Origin: Mycobacterium lepraemurium
GTDB lineage: Bacteria; Actinomycetota; Actinomycetes; Mycobacteriales; Mycobacteriaceae
Direction of reading: 5' to 3'
NCBI GenBank assembly: GCA_002291465.1
Contig: CP021238.1
Span: 2,790,001-2,854,000, forward strand
Length of the DNA stretch: 64,000 nt
Position numbers and translations under genes: made by a program. The notes beneath the pieces are model-generated. The model saw only the letters and a program-made list of their open reading frames with translations, was not told the origin of the DNA and searched no databases. Positions 1 to 9,236 of the stretch are shown here, one piece after another; positions within the stretch are counted from its first letter, which is position 1; the number at the start of each line of letters is the position of its first letter.

Positions 1-392
1 GAGACGATCTGGCCGACGGAGTTCTGCAGCATCAGGCCGATGACGACCGAGGTGATGCCCAGCGCGGTGAACAGCCCGCCGATCCGCACTCCCCAGATGT
101 AGGACGACATCACCGCCAGCCCAACGCAGATCAGGGCCAGCCGGGCGACGTCGATGAAGATGGTGGGAAGCCTTTTGTGCCAACTCTTTTCGTGTGCGCG
201 TTCGAACACGGTCGCGTTGAGCCCGGACAGCAGCAGCGCACCCAGCGGCAGCAGGTAGTTGCGCAGCAGGCCCACCTGCCGGGCCAGCGGGCTTTGCCTG
301 CGCAGCAGGGCGTCGTGGATCTCGGTGAGCGCGATCATCCCGATCGGCAATCCGATCGCCCAGTAGAACCACGACGAGCCGAAGGCGTTCAT
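1..392 (-). CDS. MscS-family mechanosensitive channel (N-terminal part, runs off the left edge)
   Basis: This open frame starts with an ATG that overlaps the cyclase stop as ATGA and reads about 130 codons to the window edge without a stop. It is hydrophobic, with helices near residues 8-20, 43-58 and 78-95. It ends in a segment reading VVIGLMLQNSVGQIV, typical of the pore-lining region of MscS channels, which release solutes on membrane stretch. In M. tuberculosis the corresponding gene (Rv2434c) also has a C-terminal cyclic-nucleotide-binding domain, as I recall; that part lies outside the window. Together with the overlap, this suggests that cyclase and channel once formed a signalling pair. 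Whether the rest of the gene is intact cannot be seen. Confidence 0.7.
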   Translation of the reverse strand, partial: MNAFGSSWFYWAIGLPIGMIALTEIHDALLRRQSPLARQVGLLRNYLLPLGALLLSGLNATVFERAHEKSWHKRLPTIFIDVARLALICVGLAVMSSYIWGVRIGGLFTALGITSVVIGLMLQNSVGQIV

Positions 393-2616
393 CAGCGCTC
401 CAGCAACCGGTAGATGGCCTGGTCGGTCCCGCCGACCGAGACGGTGCCCGCCGGGGCGAACTGCCGAACGTCGCGCATCGCCTCGTACACCTGCGAGCTG
501 ACGTAGATCCCAGGTTGCGGTGAGCCGCTGTGCATCTGGTAGGCCAGGCTGACCGCACCGCCCCACATGTCGTAGACCAGGCCGGAACGGCCCACCAAAC
601 CGCTGACGACGTTGCCGGTGTTGACGCCGACCCGCAGGCCCAGCTGGTGGCCGGTCTGGCTGTTGAACCGGTCGATGATGCGGCCGATCTCCAGCGCGAA
701 GTCGACGGCGCGGTGAATGCTGTCCAGTCGCGGCGTGACCACCCCGCAGCTGGCCAGAGCCGTTGTGGAAGGTGCGAATGCGTTCCACGCCAAGGGTTTC
801 CGCCGACGAGTCGAACTGGCGGAAGAGTTCGTCGACGGTACCGACCAGCTGGGCCTCCGGCATCTCGGTTAACAGCTCGTCCAGGCCCACGATGTCGGCG
901 TAGATGATGGCGACGTCCTGGTGCTTCTGGGCGATGGTCTCCTCGCCCTCCCGATAGCGTTGCAGCACCGACTCGGGCATCAGCGCCAGCAGCAGGCGGT
1001 CGTTCTCCCGGCGCTGCTCGTTGAGCAGCTCTTCCTTGATCGCGAGGTTTCGGCTCATCTCGTTGAAAGCCGCTGTCAGATCACCGATCTCGTCGCGGTC
1101 CCGGACGGGTATGTTGATGTCGTAGTCGCCGGAGCTGATCTTGCGGGTGCCCTCCTCCAGTCGCCGGACCGGGCGCACCGCCGCCTGGGCGACGAACATC
1201 GACGCCACGCAGATCACGAAAATCATTGAGGTGACCGCGATCACCAGGTTCTTGGTAAACCGGTCCAGCCGCGCGGACGCATCGGAGTTGTCCCGCGTGG
1301 CCAGGATCGACCAGTGCAGGTCGGAGTTGGGGATGTTCAGCGGGGCGTAGGCCTCCAACTCCCGGTTGCCCATGTAGTCGGTGGCGGTCACCACGCCCGT
1401 CTCGCCGCGCTGGGCGGCGCGCAGGCCCGCGGTCGCAACGGGCTGCACCAGCGTGGTGCCGCCCAGGTGGATCGCGCGGTCCACGACGTCCGGCGGGGTG
1501 CCCGCGTCGATGGTGTCGCGCCGGTATTGTTGCGGATCCCCGACGAAAACCCGTGTCGGAACGCATCAGATCGTCCGAGCCGGCCAGGTAGTTCTCGGTG
1601 GCCGGGCCCATCCCGGCGGCTTCCCAGTGACCGCCGGCGGTCATGGTCTTGTTGATCTTGGCGGCCGGAACAGGCAGGGCCATCACGCCCTCGATCCTCC
1701 CGTTCATCCCGACCGGGGACACCACCCATGCGGTCGGGGCGTCGAGTTGCGGCTGGTAGGGCTGGAAGTCGGTGATCCACACGAAGTCGACATCGTTGGA
1801 AGCCAAGGCTTTCTGGTAAGCCTCGCGCAGCTTCGATTCGCGGTACGGACCGGTCAGGATGTTGGTCCCGAGATCGGGGCCCTTCATGACGCTGTAGACG
1901 ACGCTGCCCTGCGTGTCGAGCAGCAGCGCGTCGCGGTAGTCGAAGCGGGTGGCGATGTCGCGGACGTAGAAATCGAAGAAGCGGGCGTTGGCCGCCGACC
2001 ATGTGCTGCCGTCCCCGGCGTCCTGCACCGGCAGCGAATCGGGGGTGGGCCGGGGCGCCGCGGTGTAGTACGCTTGAATGTATTTCTGCGCATTGGAATT
2101 CGGCAGCGCCGCATTGATGTCGATGCTGTCGCCGGTGGCGTGTTTGATCAGTTTGAGCATCTGGTTGTCGTAGTAGTTGACCAGCTGCTGCTGTTGGGCC
2201 GGCGTGATGGTCGCATTGGCCAGTTGGGCGAAGCCGGCGGTGAGCGCCGCGGTCGCCTCGTTGATGGTAAAACCACCGCTCCAGACGATCAGTGAGTTCG
2301 TCACCTCCCGAAACAGCGCCTGCACCGCGCGCTTCTGCCCCTCGCGCAGCTCGATCAACCGCTCGGACTCGACCTGCCGCAACGCGTTGCGCCCCGACAC
2401 CGCGCCGATGAGGCCGATCACCGCGACCCCCAGGATGCTCGACAGCAGCATGGTGATCAGGATTTTGGACTGGATGCCGAACCGGAACCGGCTGCGCAGC
2501 GGGGTTCGCCGGGTGCACTTCGCGGGTTGCGGCGCCGGGGCAGGCGCGATGTGCGATTCGGCGTCGGTGAGTTCGCTCGTAGTCAATCTTCTGCCCTTTT
2601 CTCGCGGGAGAAGCAC
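392..2616 (-). pseudogene. Class III adenylate/guanylate cyclase with Cache and HAMP domains (Rv2435c-like), two frameshifts
   Basis: The remnant encodes a membrane-bound nucleotide cyclase: a cytoplasmic N-terminus, a transmembrane helix (about residues 52-75 from the GTG at 2616), a periplasmic Cache-like sensor region, a second membrane helix, a HAMP linker (PVRRLEEGTRKISSGDYDI-like reading) and a C-terminal catalytic domain ending at 392. Continuity is lost twice. Near 1548 one surplus base turns a DTRVFVGDP-type reading into DTGFRRGS. Near 768 the frame changes again before the segment LASCGVVTPRLDSIH. In the catalytic domain the usual VNxAxRM-type motif reads AVSLAYQM, so the expected transition-state Asn and Arg are Ser and Gln. 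The protein may therefore have been a divergent cyclase even before decay. The ATGA overlap with the downstream channel gene indicates an operon. Confidence 0.85.
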
Positions 2617-2660
2617 GCCTAACGCAGCAGACTAGCGTGCCGACACGCGGATATTGACCG

Positions 2661-2687
2661 TTTGCCGTGACGCGGATCCGCGGCAAA
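2661..2687. promoter_or_regulatory. Overlapping dyads between cyclase and rbsK
   Basis: TTTGCCG (2661-2667) pairs with CGGCAAA (2681-2687), and a 12-bp perfect palindrome CGCGGATCCGCG lies inside and overlaps the right arm (2671-2682). The site sits in the 127-bp gap between the divergent cyclase and ribokinase genes, about 57 bp before the rbsK ATG. It could be an operator for a LacI/GntR-type regulator. No regulator is identified, and chance occurrence in GC-rich DNA is possible. Confidence 0.3.
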
Positions 2688-2743
2688 AGGCCCGCGCCCC
2701 TGGCCTGGTTTGGCCGCCGGGGCGGCGACTAACCTCGGCGCCC

Positions 2744-3622
2744 ATGACAGACGTCTGTGTGGTGGGCAGTGTGAACCTCGATCTGTCGCTGGCCGTCGAC
2801 GCGCTGCCGCGGCCCGGCGAGACGGTGCTGGCGTCGTCGTTGCGGCAGGCCCCCGGCGGCAAAGGGGGCAACCAGGCGGTGGCGGCGGCGCGGGCGGGCG
2901 CGCGGGTGCAGTTCGTCGGCGCGGTCGGCGACGACGCAGCCGCCGGGCAGTTGCGGGCGCACCTGCAGGCCAACGGGGTCGGGCTGGACGGGGCCGTCGA
3001 GATCCCCGGGCCCAGCGGCACCGCGATCGTAGTCGTCGACGCCAACGCCGAGAACACCATCGTGGTCGCCCCGGGTGCCAACGGACGGTTCACGCTGAAC
3101 GACGCGCGTGCCCGCGCGGTGCTCGCCGGCTGCGACGTGATGCTCACCCAGCTCGAGATTCCGGTCGCCACCGCGGTCGCGGCGGCGCGGCACGCCCGGT
3201 CCGGCGGAGCGGTGGTCGTGGTGAACGCGTCGCCGGCAGGCCGGGACCCCGACTCGTTGAGCGAGCTGGCCGCCGCCGCCGACGTGGTGATCACCAACAA
3301 GGAGGAGGCCAGCGAATGGCCTTGGCGGCCAAGGCACTTGGTGGTCACCCTGGGATCGCGCGGTGCCCGCTACGTCGGCGCCGACGGCGAGTACTCGGTG
3401 CCCTCCCCCGACGTCGATGCGGTGGACACTACCGGGGCCGGCGACGTGTTCGCCGGGGTGCTGGCGGCGAACTGGCCACCCGAGCCCGGTTCGCCGGGTC
3501 AGCGGCGGCTGGCGTTGCGACGGGCCTGTGCCGCGGGTGCGCTGGCCACCCTGGTGCCCAGGGCCGGGGATTGCGCGCCGCGGGCCGACGCAATCGAAAG
3601 GGCCTTGCGTGATAAGTCTTAG
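2744..3622 (+). CDS. rbsK: Ribokinase, PfkB family
   Basis: This cytoplasmic sugar kinase phosphorylates D-ribose at O5 using ATP and feeds the pentose phosphate pathway. At 292 residues it is close to the usual 300. It shows the N-terminal VGSVNLDL strand, the substrate-binding GGKGGNQ motif (residues 38-44) and the C-terminal PfkB signature DTTGAGDVFAG with catalytic base Asp234. The ATG at 2744 is chosen over an upstream in-frame GTG at 2654 because homology begins at MTDVCVVGSVNLD. The middle is slightly compact (EEASEWPWRPRHLVVTLG) compared with E. coli RbsK. The end overlaps the convergent GntR gene by 4 bp. It is intact although surrounded by broken genes. Confidence 0.9.
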   Translation: MTDVCVVGSVNLDLSLAVDALPRPGETVLASSLRQAPGGKGGNQAVAAARAGARVQFVGAVGDDAAAGQLRAHLQANGVGLDGAVEIPGPSGTAIVVVDANAENTIVVAPGANGRFTLNDARARAVLAGCDVMLTQLEIPVATAVAAARHARSGGAVVVVNASPAGRDPDSLSELAAAADVVITNKEEASEWPWRPRHLVVTLGSRGARYVGADGEYSVPSPDVDAVDTTGAGDVFAGVLAANWPPEPGSPGQRRLALRRACAAGALATLVPRAGDCAPRADAIERALRDKS

Positions 3623-4440
3623 CCGCGCGGGCCGCCGACGTCGTGGGCGATCCGCAGGCCGTCGCCGGTCTCCATGTCGTCAGCGGACTGGCTGAGCAGC
3701 ACCCGACTTCGGCTCGGCGACAACAGCGCCGAGACGTGGTGGTCCGAGCGGTCGCCGACGTAGACGAGCCGGTTGACCCTCAGCAGGGCGGCACCGATCG
3801 GCACGTCGAGCAGTTGCGCGTTGCGCGGACCGGCAATTTCGGCCGTGATCTCGTGCCGCACCCGATTCACGGCGACCCCGTTCGCCGACAGCAGCTCATA
3901 CAGCGGCGCGCGCCGCAGCGCGCGCTCGGTCAGCACCGGAGCCAACTCCGGCGGCAGCCAGGCGTCGGTCACCATCAGCGGCTCGCGGGTGCGGCGCTGC
4001 CGTCGCACCCGCACGATGTGTAACAACTCGCCGGAGCGCCCCAGGGCCTCGGCGACCGCCCGGGGCGCGGACCGCACCCCCAGCTCGACGACTTCGACCT
4101 CGGTTTCGAACTGGGTCTGCCGCAGTCCCTGCAGGTATGGGCGTCCGGCCGGCACATCGGCCGGATCATGCTGGCGCACAAAGGAACCCACGCCCTGCCG
4201 GCGCTCGATGTAGCCCTGCGCGGCCAGGTCCGCCAGCGCCCGTCGCACCGTGATGCGAGAGACCCCGAACTGATCGCACAGCGTCTGCTCGGTGGGCAAC
4301 GCCTCACCCGGGGCGATGACGCCGCGGTCGATTTCGTCGTGCAATACCAGAAACAGCTGGCGGTGCAACGGCACACCGGCGGCCGCCGTCACCGGCCCGG
4401 CCTTGTCGCTGCGCTGCTGCACGATGCGCAATGCTTCCAC
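3619..4440 (-). CDS. GntR/HutC-family transcriptional regulator with UTRA domain
   Basis: This 273-residue repressor-type protein has an N-terminal winged helix (about residues 25-92; LPTEQTLCDQFGVSRITVRR is the recognition region) and a C-terminal UTRA effector domain (about 110-255), the layout of HutC/FarR regulators that bind small metabolites. It is divergent from the MmgE/PrpD-ICL-LeuC-LeuD operon, with only 70 bp between the two starts. That gap holds a perfect 18-bp palindrome that is the obvious operator. The effector is probably the operon's substrate or an intermediate. The gene is intact, although every enzyme gene in the operon it faces is disrupted. The family call is firm; the regulon is inferred from position. 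Confidence 0.9.
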   Translation of the reverse strand: MEALRIVQQRSDKAGPVTAAAGVPLHRQLFLVLHDEIDRGVIAPGEALPTEQTLCDQFGVSRITVRRALADLAAQGYIERRQGVGSFVRQHDPADVPAGRPYLQGLRQTQFETEVEVVELGVRSAPRAVAEALGRSGELLHIVRVRRQRRTREPLMVTDAWLPPELAPVLTERALRRAPLYELLSANGVAVNRVRHEITAEIAGPRNAQLLDVPIGAALLRVNRLVYVGDRSDHHVSALLSPSRSRVLLSQSADDMETGDGLRIAHDVGGPRG

Positions 4441-4468
4441 ACCACCTCGTTTGCGGGATTCGATTTTC

Positions 4469-4486
4469 TGTTATAAACATATAACA
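4469..4486. promoter_or_regulatory. Perfect palindromic operator, probable GntR binding site
   Basis: TGTTATA (4469-4475), spacer AACA, TATAACA (4480-4486). The two 7-bp arms are perfectly complementary. The site is strikingly AT-rich for this genome and lies between the divergent starts of the GntR regulator (4440) and the MmgE/PrpD gene (4511). The arrangement fits autoregulation plus repression of the operon. A GAGGGGGAG ribosome-binding site follows just before 4511. Confidence 0.65.
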
Positions 4487-4510
4487 AATCGCACGGTCCG
4501 AGGGGGAGCC

Positions 4511-5942
4511 ATGACCGCCCTGCAGCAGGAGACAGTCACCGATCCGGCCGGACCCACCGGGCTGCTCGCCACCTGGGTCGCCGAGCTGACCCTCGACGAC
4601 GTCCCGTCGCCCGTCGTCGACCGTGCCAAGCACCTGCTGCTGGACGGCATCGGCTGCGCCCTGGTGGGTGCGCAACTGCCGTGGTCGCGCATCGCCACCG
4701 ACGCCGTCCTCGCCCTGGAGGGACGCGGCGACAGCATCGTCATCGGAACCGGCCGACGGACCAGCGCACCCGCGGCCGCGGTCCTCAACGGCACGTTCAT
4801 CCAGGGCTTCGAGCTCGACGAGTTTCATCCGTTGGCCCCGCTGCACAGTTGCTCGCTACTGATCCCGGCGCTGCTGTCCACGGCGGCGACCCAGTCGGCG
4901 ACGACGACCGGGTCGCGAGCTGCTGCCGGCCGCGATAGCCGGGTTCGAAGTCGGTCCCCGCGTCGGCCACGCCCTGCACGGCACCCAAATGCTGGACCGC
5001 GGATGGCATTCCGGTCCGGTCTTCGGCACGCACGCGGCGGCGATGGCGTCAGGCAAGCTGCGCGGGCTGCCGCCGACGCAACTGGAAGACGCCCTGGGGC
5101 TGGCAGGCACCCAGTCGGCCGGTCTGATGGCCGCGCAGTACGAGGCGATGAGCAAGCGGATGCATCACGGCCTGGCGGCGCGCAACGGCTTTTACGCGGC
5201 CGGCCTGGCGGCCGCCGGCTACACCGGCATCAAGCGGGTGTTCGAACGCGAATACGGCAGTTTCCTCAGTGTATTCGGTGAAGGCCGCGATCCCGACGCC
5301 GCCGCACTGACCGCCGACCTGGGCCACCGCTGGGAGACCTCGCTCATCATGGTCAAGTCCTACGCCGCAATGGGCGGGCTGCACGGGGCCATCGACGCGG
5401 CCCGGAGGTTCCGGAATTCGGTTTCCCCGCAAGGCATCTCCTCGGTCGACATCACCGTCGGGGAGACCGTGTACAAGCACGGCTGGTGGCTGCCGGAGCG
5501 GCCGCTGACCCCGATCGGCGCTCAGATGAACATCGGGTACGCCACCGCGGCCGCCCTGCTCGACGGCAACGTGCTGCCCGAGCAATTCACCGCGGCCCGC
5601 CTCGATGCCGACGACATCTGGGCGCTGATCTCGGCCACCCGAGTGCATCTCGACGAATCACTGGCCGACGCCGACATCACCGAGAAGTTCCGCACCGACC
5701 TCGCTGTCACCACCCGCGAGGGAACCGTGCACCGCGCCCGGGTAGCGCTGCCGCACGGCACGCCCAACGATCCGGTCACCAACGACGAAGTGGTGGCGAA
5801 GTTCCACGCGCTGGCCGACCGGGTGACCAGCCGCGGCCGGGCCGCGGCGATCGAACGCGCAGTGATCCGACTCGACGACCTGACCGACGTCGAGAACCTG
5901 ATGGACCTGCTGGCCGACCCCGTCGCTGGGGCACTGGACTGA
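4511..5942 (+). pseudogene. MmgE/PrpD-family dehydratase/decarboxylase, one frameshift
   Basis: The reading is that of the MmgE/PrpD fold (2-methylcitrate dehydratase, cis-aconitate decarboxylase relatives), about 475 residues before decay. The first frame gives TDPAGPTGLLATWVAEL and continues to GFELDEFHPLAPLHSCSLL, the family's conserved N-terminal substrate-site region. Near 4910 one surplus base (ACCGGGTCGCGAG, where ACCGGGCGCGAG is expected) breaks the frame. The rest, beginning ELLPAAIAGFEVG and MLDRGWHSGPVFGTHAA, continues cleanly in the next frame to 5942. It is the first gene of the GntR-controlled cluster, and the next gene starts 12 bp downstream. The exact substrate cannot be read from the sequence. 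One frameshift could in principle be a sequence error, but the whole cluster is damaged. Confidence 0.85.
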
Positions 5943-5954
5943 CAAGGAGCGAAG

Positions 5955-6840
5955 ATGGCCACCACACCCGCTCGCAGGCGGCTCAGGCAATTGCTGGACA
6001 AGGGCGAACTCATCGTCGCCCCAGGCGTTTTCGACGGGCTATCGGCGCACCTAGCCCGCCGGACCGGCCACGTTGCGGCGTACCTGACCGGCGCCGGAGT
6101 GGCGGCATCGGGGTTCGGGCTGCCCGACATCGGCCTGGTCACCGCGACCGAGATGACGGATCGGGCGGCGATGATCGCGGCCGCATTGGGGGATGTCCCG
6201 CTGATCGCCGACGCCGACACCGGTTACGGCGGCCCCATGAACGTGGTGCGCACGGTTCGCGCCTACGACGCGGCCGGGGTGGCCGCCATCCAACTGGAGG
6301 ACCAGGTGTTTCCCAAACGCTGCGGTCACCTGCCCGACAAGCAGGTCGTCGACGCCGCGGTGTTCGAACAGACGCTGGCCGCCGCGCTGGACGCCCGATC
6401 CGACGACGACCTGCTGGTGGTGGCCCGCACCGACGCGCGCGGCCCGCTCGGGCTGGACGCGGCGATCGAGCGCGCCAACCGGTACGCGCGCGGGGGCCGA
6501 CATCGTCTTCGTGGAGGCGCCGCACGACGCCGGCGAAATCGAGCGCATCGCAACCGAAGTCGACGCTCCCCTGCTGATCAACCTGGTGCTCGGCGGCCTG
6601 ACGCCGCTGCAGTCGGTGGCGCGGCCGCACGAGCTGGGTTACGCCATCGCCATCCACCCCGGCAACCTGCTGATGCACACGACGTTCGCGATGCTGCACA
6701 GCCTGTGCGGCCTCAACGGCACCGACCCGGCCGGCCATCTGCCGGCGTCCCCGCGCGATTTCTTCGACCTGGTGGACATGGCGCACTGGCGGGCGCTCGA
6801 CGAGAAGTACGCACACACCGGGGGCCGCACATGGGCATGA
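5955..6840 (+). pseudogene. Isocitrate lyase/PEP mutase superfamily C-C lyase (dimethylmalate or methylisocitrate lyase-like), one frameshift
   Basis: The gene codes for a TIM-barrel lyase of the ICL/PEPM superfamily that cleaves 2-hydroxy di- or tricarboxylates. It begins MATTPARRRLRQLL with APGVFDGLSAHLARR, and the Mg-binding DADTGYGG appears near residue 85. The Cys of the lyase loop is in QVFPKRCGHLPDK near residue 120. A surplus G in a G5 run near 6494 shifts the frame: GADIVFVEAPHDAGEIE is read in the +1 frame and the remainder runs to 6840. The intact protein would be about 295 residues. KRCGH points to an active lyase type (methylisocitrate or 2,3-dimethylmalate lyase), not PEP mutase. 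The stop overlaps the start of the LeuC-like gene. Confidence 0.85.
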
Positions 6841-8074
6841 CCGTCATCGAGAAGGTCTTGGCCCGCAAGGCCGGGCCGGACTCCGTGTCATCGGGGGATA
6901 CCGTCGTCGTGGAGTCGACATGACCGTCCTGATCGACCTGCAATTCGCCACCATGTGGATATCCCCCACCCGGATTCACGACCCCGACAGGCTCGCGGTG
7001 ATCATGGATCACGCGGTGCCCGCGCCCACCATCAAGGACGCCGACGGCGGCCGGCATGCCCCAGGTTCGTGGCCGACTTCGGCATCCAGCGCTTCTACGA
7101 CGTCGGCCGGCACGACATCTGCCACCAGGTGATCGCCGAGAACGGGCTGGCCCGTCCGGGAGAAGTGCTGGCCTGCACCGACTCTCACACCTGCGCGGCC
7201 GGCGCCTACAACAACGCCGCCCGTGGTCTGGGCCCGCCGAAATCTATTCGATCATGTGCACCGGCACCACCTGGTTCCAGGTCGCGCCGACCATCCGCTA
7301 CGAATTCCGCGGCGCCAAGCCTGCGGTGGTGAGCGGAAAGGACATCTTCCTGCACATCGCCGACGAGTACGGTGACACCCCCAACCGGAACCTCGAGTTC
7401 GGCGGGCCGGGCCTGGCCGGCATCCCGATGCACGACCGGCGGACCATCGCCACCCAGGGCACGGAGGTGTCCGCCGATTTCAGCACCTTCGAGCCCGACG
7501 ACGTGTTGACGTCGTTCCTGGCCGAACGCGGTGTCGTCGAATACGACGACGTCACACCGGATTCCGACGCGGCATACCACGACGCCCGGCGCGTCGACCT
7601 TGCGACACTGGAACCCTACGTGGCACGGCCGGCACCGTGAGCCGCAACGGTTCACCGGTGTCGCGGTTGGGCAGACAGAAGATCGACCAGGCCTTCATCG
7701 GCTCCTGCGCCAACGGGCAGCTGGAGGACCTGCGCATCGCCGCCGAGGTGCTGCGCGGCAAGACCGTCGTGCCGGGCGTGCGGCTGCTGATCACCCCCGC
7801 CTCGCAGGCCGTGTATCGAGAGGCCTTGCGGCGCGGCTACCTTCAGGACCTCGCCGACGCCGGCGCCGTCGTCACCAATTCCACCTGCGGGGCCTGCTTC
7901 GGCTACCACATGGGCCTGCTGGGAGCCGGCGAGGTGTGCATCACCGCGAGCACCCGCAACTTCACCGGCCGGATGGGCAGCACCGAAGTCGAAATCTTCA
8001 TGGCCTCGCCGGCCACCGTCGCGGCGTCCGCGGTCGCCGGCTACATCACCGACCCGAGGAGTGTGACCGCATGA
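6831..8074 (+). pseudogene. Aconitase-family dehydratase large subunit (LeuC/DmdA-like), four single-base deletions
   Basis: The scattered reading matches the [4Fe-4S] large subunit of isopropylmalate/dimethylmalate-type hydro-lyases (about 420 residues). Landmarks are ACTDSHTCAAGAYN (first cluster Cys region), FIGSCANGQLEDL (second) and TNSTCGACFGYHMG (third and fourth Cys). Each segment lies in a different frame. One-base deletions are evident near 6912 (VVVEST* where VVVEVDMTV is expected), 7060 (ARRFVADFG lost), 7228 (GLGPAEIYSI lost) and 7634 (ARPGTVSRNG lost). With four independent lesions this is clearly dead. The 3' end overlaps the LeuD-like start as ATGA, the usual arrangement for the two subunits of one enzyme. 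Confidence 0.9.
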
Positions 8075-8700
8075 CACTGCGCTCGCTGATGTTCCGCGGC
8101 AAGGTCTGGGTGTTCGGCGAGAACCTGAACACCGACGCCATGTACCCGGCGTTCGCGATAAGATGCAGCCCGCCGAAGCCGCCAAACACGTGTTCTACCA
8201 GGTGCGGCCGGGCTGGACCGACGAGGTGTCGCCGGGCGATATTGTGCTGGCCGGCAAGAACTTCGGGCTGGGTTCGTCGTGACCGGTGGCGGCATTGTTC
8301 GTCGAACTCGGCTTCGCGGGGCTGGTCGCCGAGGAATTCAACTCGCTGTTCTTCCGCAACGCCGTCAACTCCGGGCTGCCGGCCATCACCGTCCCCGACA
8401 CCACCGCGGTGTTCCGCGACGGCGACACCGGCACCTTCGACCTCGCCGAGGGCAGCTGGCGCAACGACACCACCGGCGCCTCGGGCACCGTGCCGAAACT
8501 TCCCGACCTGATCCTCGACATCATCGACAGCGGCGGTGTGCTGCCCCGGCTTGCCCGGCAGGGATACCCGCCCGGCGAGCTGGCCGACCTGCTGCGCTCG
8601 CCCACGGTGGCGATGCGCGGCGCGGGCAGCGGCGCATGGGCACTCGACGCCGCCGTTGCCGACACCGCGCGCAACCCCGCTGACCTGCGGTTGGCAGTGT
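8071..8700 (+). pseudogene. Aconitase-family dehydratase small subunit (LeuD/DmdB-like), frameshift plus nonsense codon
   Basis: This is the swivelling small subunit partner of the preceding gene: [26 protein letters not shown] carries the LeuD N-terminal substrate loop, and KNFGLGSS is the family's anion-binding motif. A one-base deletion near 8160 (GCGATAAGATGC, where GCGATGAAGATGC is expected) and a TGA at 8280-8282, where CGA would give SSRPVAALF, both kill it. Downstream the original frame stays open and no native stop is seen. The frame runs on into the next gene's coding region, so the 3' boundary given is approximate (family length about 200 residues). Confidence 0.85.
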
Positions 8701-8780
8701 TTGGCAGCGTAGCGCGTCGATCTGGCAGTGGTGGGCGAGCAGCCCCGGTGGCGACCTGTCAGCCATCGGAAAGGAAAATC

Positions 8781-9188
8781 ATGTCCGCCACCACGATTGA
8801 CCGCACCACCAGCCGGGACGGTTTGCTCCGCCTGGCCATGCGCGCCGACGCCGCCATCAGCGGGCTGGTCGGCCTGGCCGGTATCCCGCTGGTCGGCCGG
8901 CTCGCCGAGGTGTCCGGCACCACCACGGCCTTCGAGTACGGCATGTCCGCGTTCTTGATCGGTTACGGCGTGCTGGTGTTCGGGCTGGCCGCGCCGCCCT
9001 CGGTGCGCCGCGCCGGCATGGCCGTCATCATCGGCAACCTGCTTTACACCGCGGCCGCCGTGGTGCTGGTGCTCGCCGACGTGTTCCCGTTGACGTCGAC
9101 GGGTGTGGTGTTGAACCTGGCGGCCGGCGTCTACATGCTGGTGTTCGCCGAGCTGCAATACCAGGGCTGGCGGCGCGCCAGGGCGTGA
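8781..9188 (+). CDS. Small integral membrane protein, unknown function
   Basis: A 135-residue protein with four predicted transmembrane helices (about residues 25-45, 52-75, 82-103, 108-127), a polar N-terminus and a basic tail (GWRRARA). The ATG at 8781 is preceded by an [11 protein letters not shown] ribosome-binding site. An upstream start is possible because the frame is open back to 8286, but that stretch is LeuD-derived. I do not recognise a family. It lies at the end of the dead operon, transcribed in the same direction, and is itself intact. It could be an unrelated downstream gene. Confidence 0.7.
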   Translation: MSATTIDRTTSRDGLLRLAMRADAAISGLVGLAGIPLVGRLAEVSGTTTAFEYGMSAFLIGYGVLVFGLAAPPSVRRAGMAVIIGNLLYTAAAVVLVLADVFPLTSTGVVLNLAAGVYMLVFAELQYQGWRRARA

Positions 9189-9194
9189 GGTTCG

Positions 9195-9223
9195 GGGCCC
9201 GCTCGGCGAACCCCCGCGGGCCC
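9195..9223. terminator. Stem-loop between convergent genes
   Basis: GGGCCCGC (9195-9202) and GCGGGCCC (9216-9223) form a perfect 8-bp stem with a 13-nt loop. It lies in the 48-bp gap between the membrane-protein gene and the end of nadE, which converge here. There is no T tract on either side, as is common for mycobacterial terminators. Confidence 0.5.
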
Positions 9224-9236
9224 ACCGCCGCCGTTG

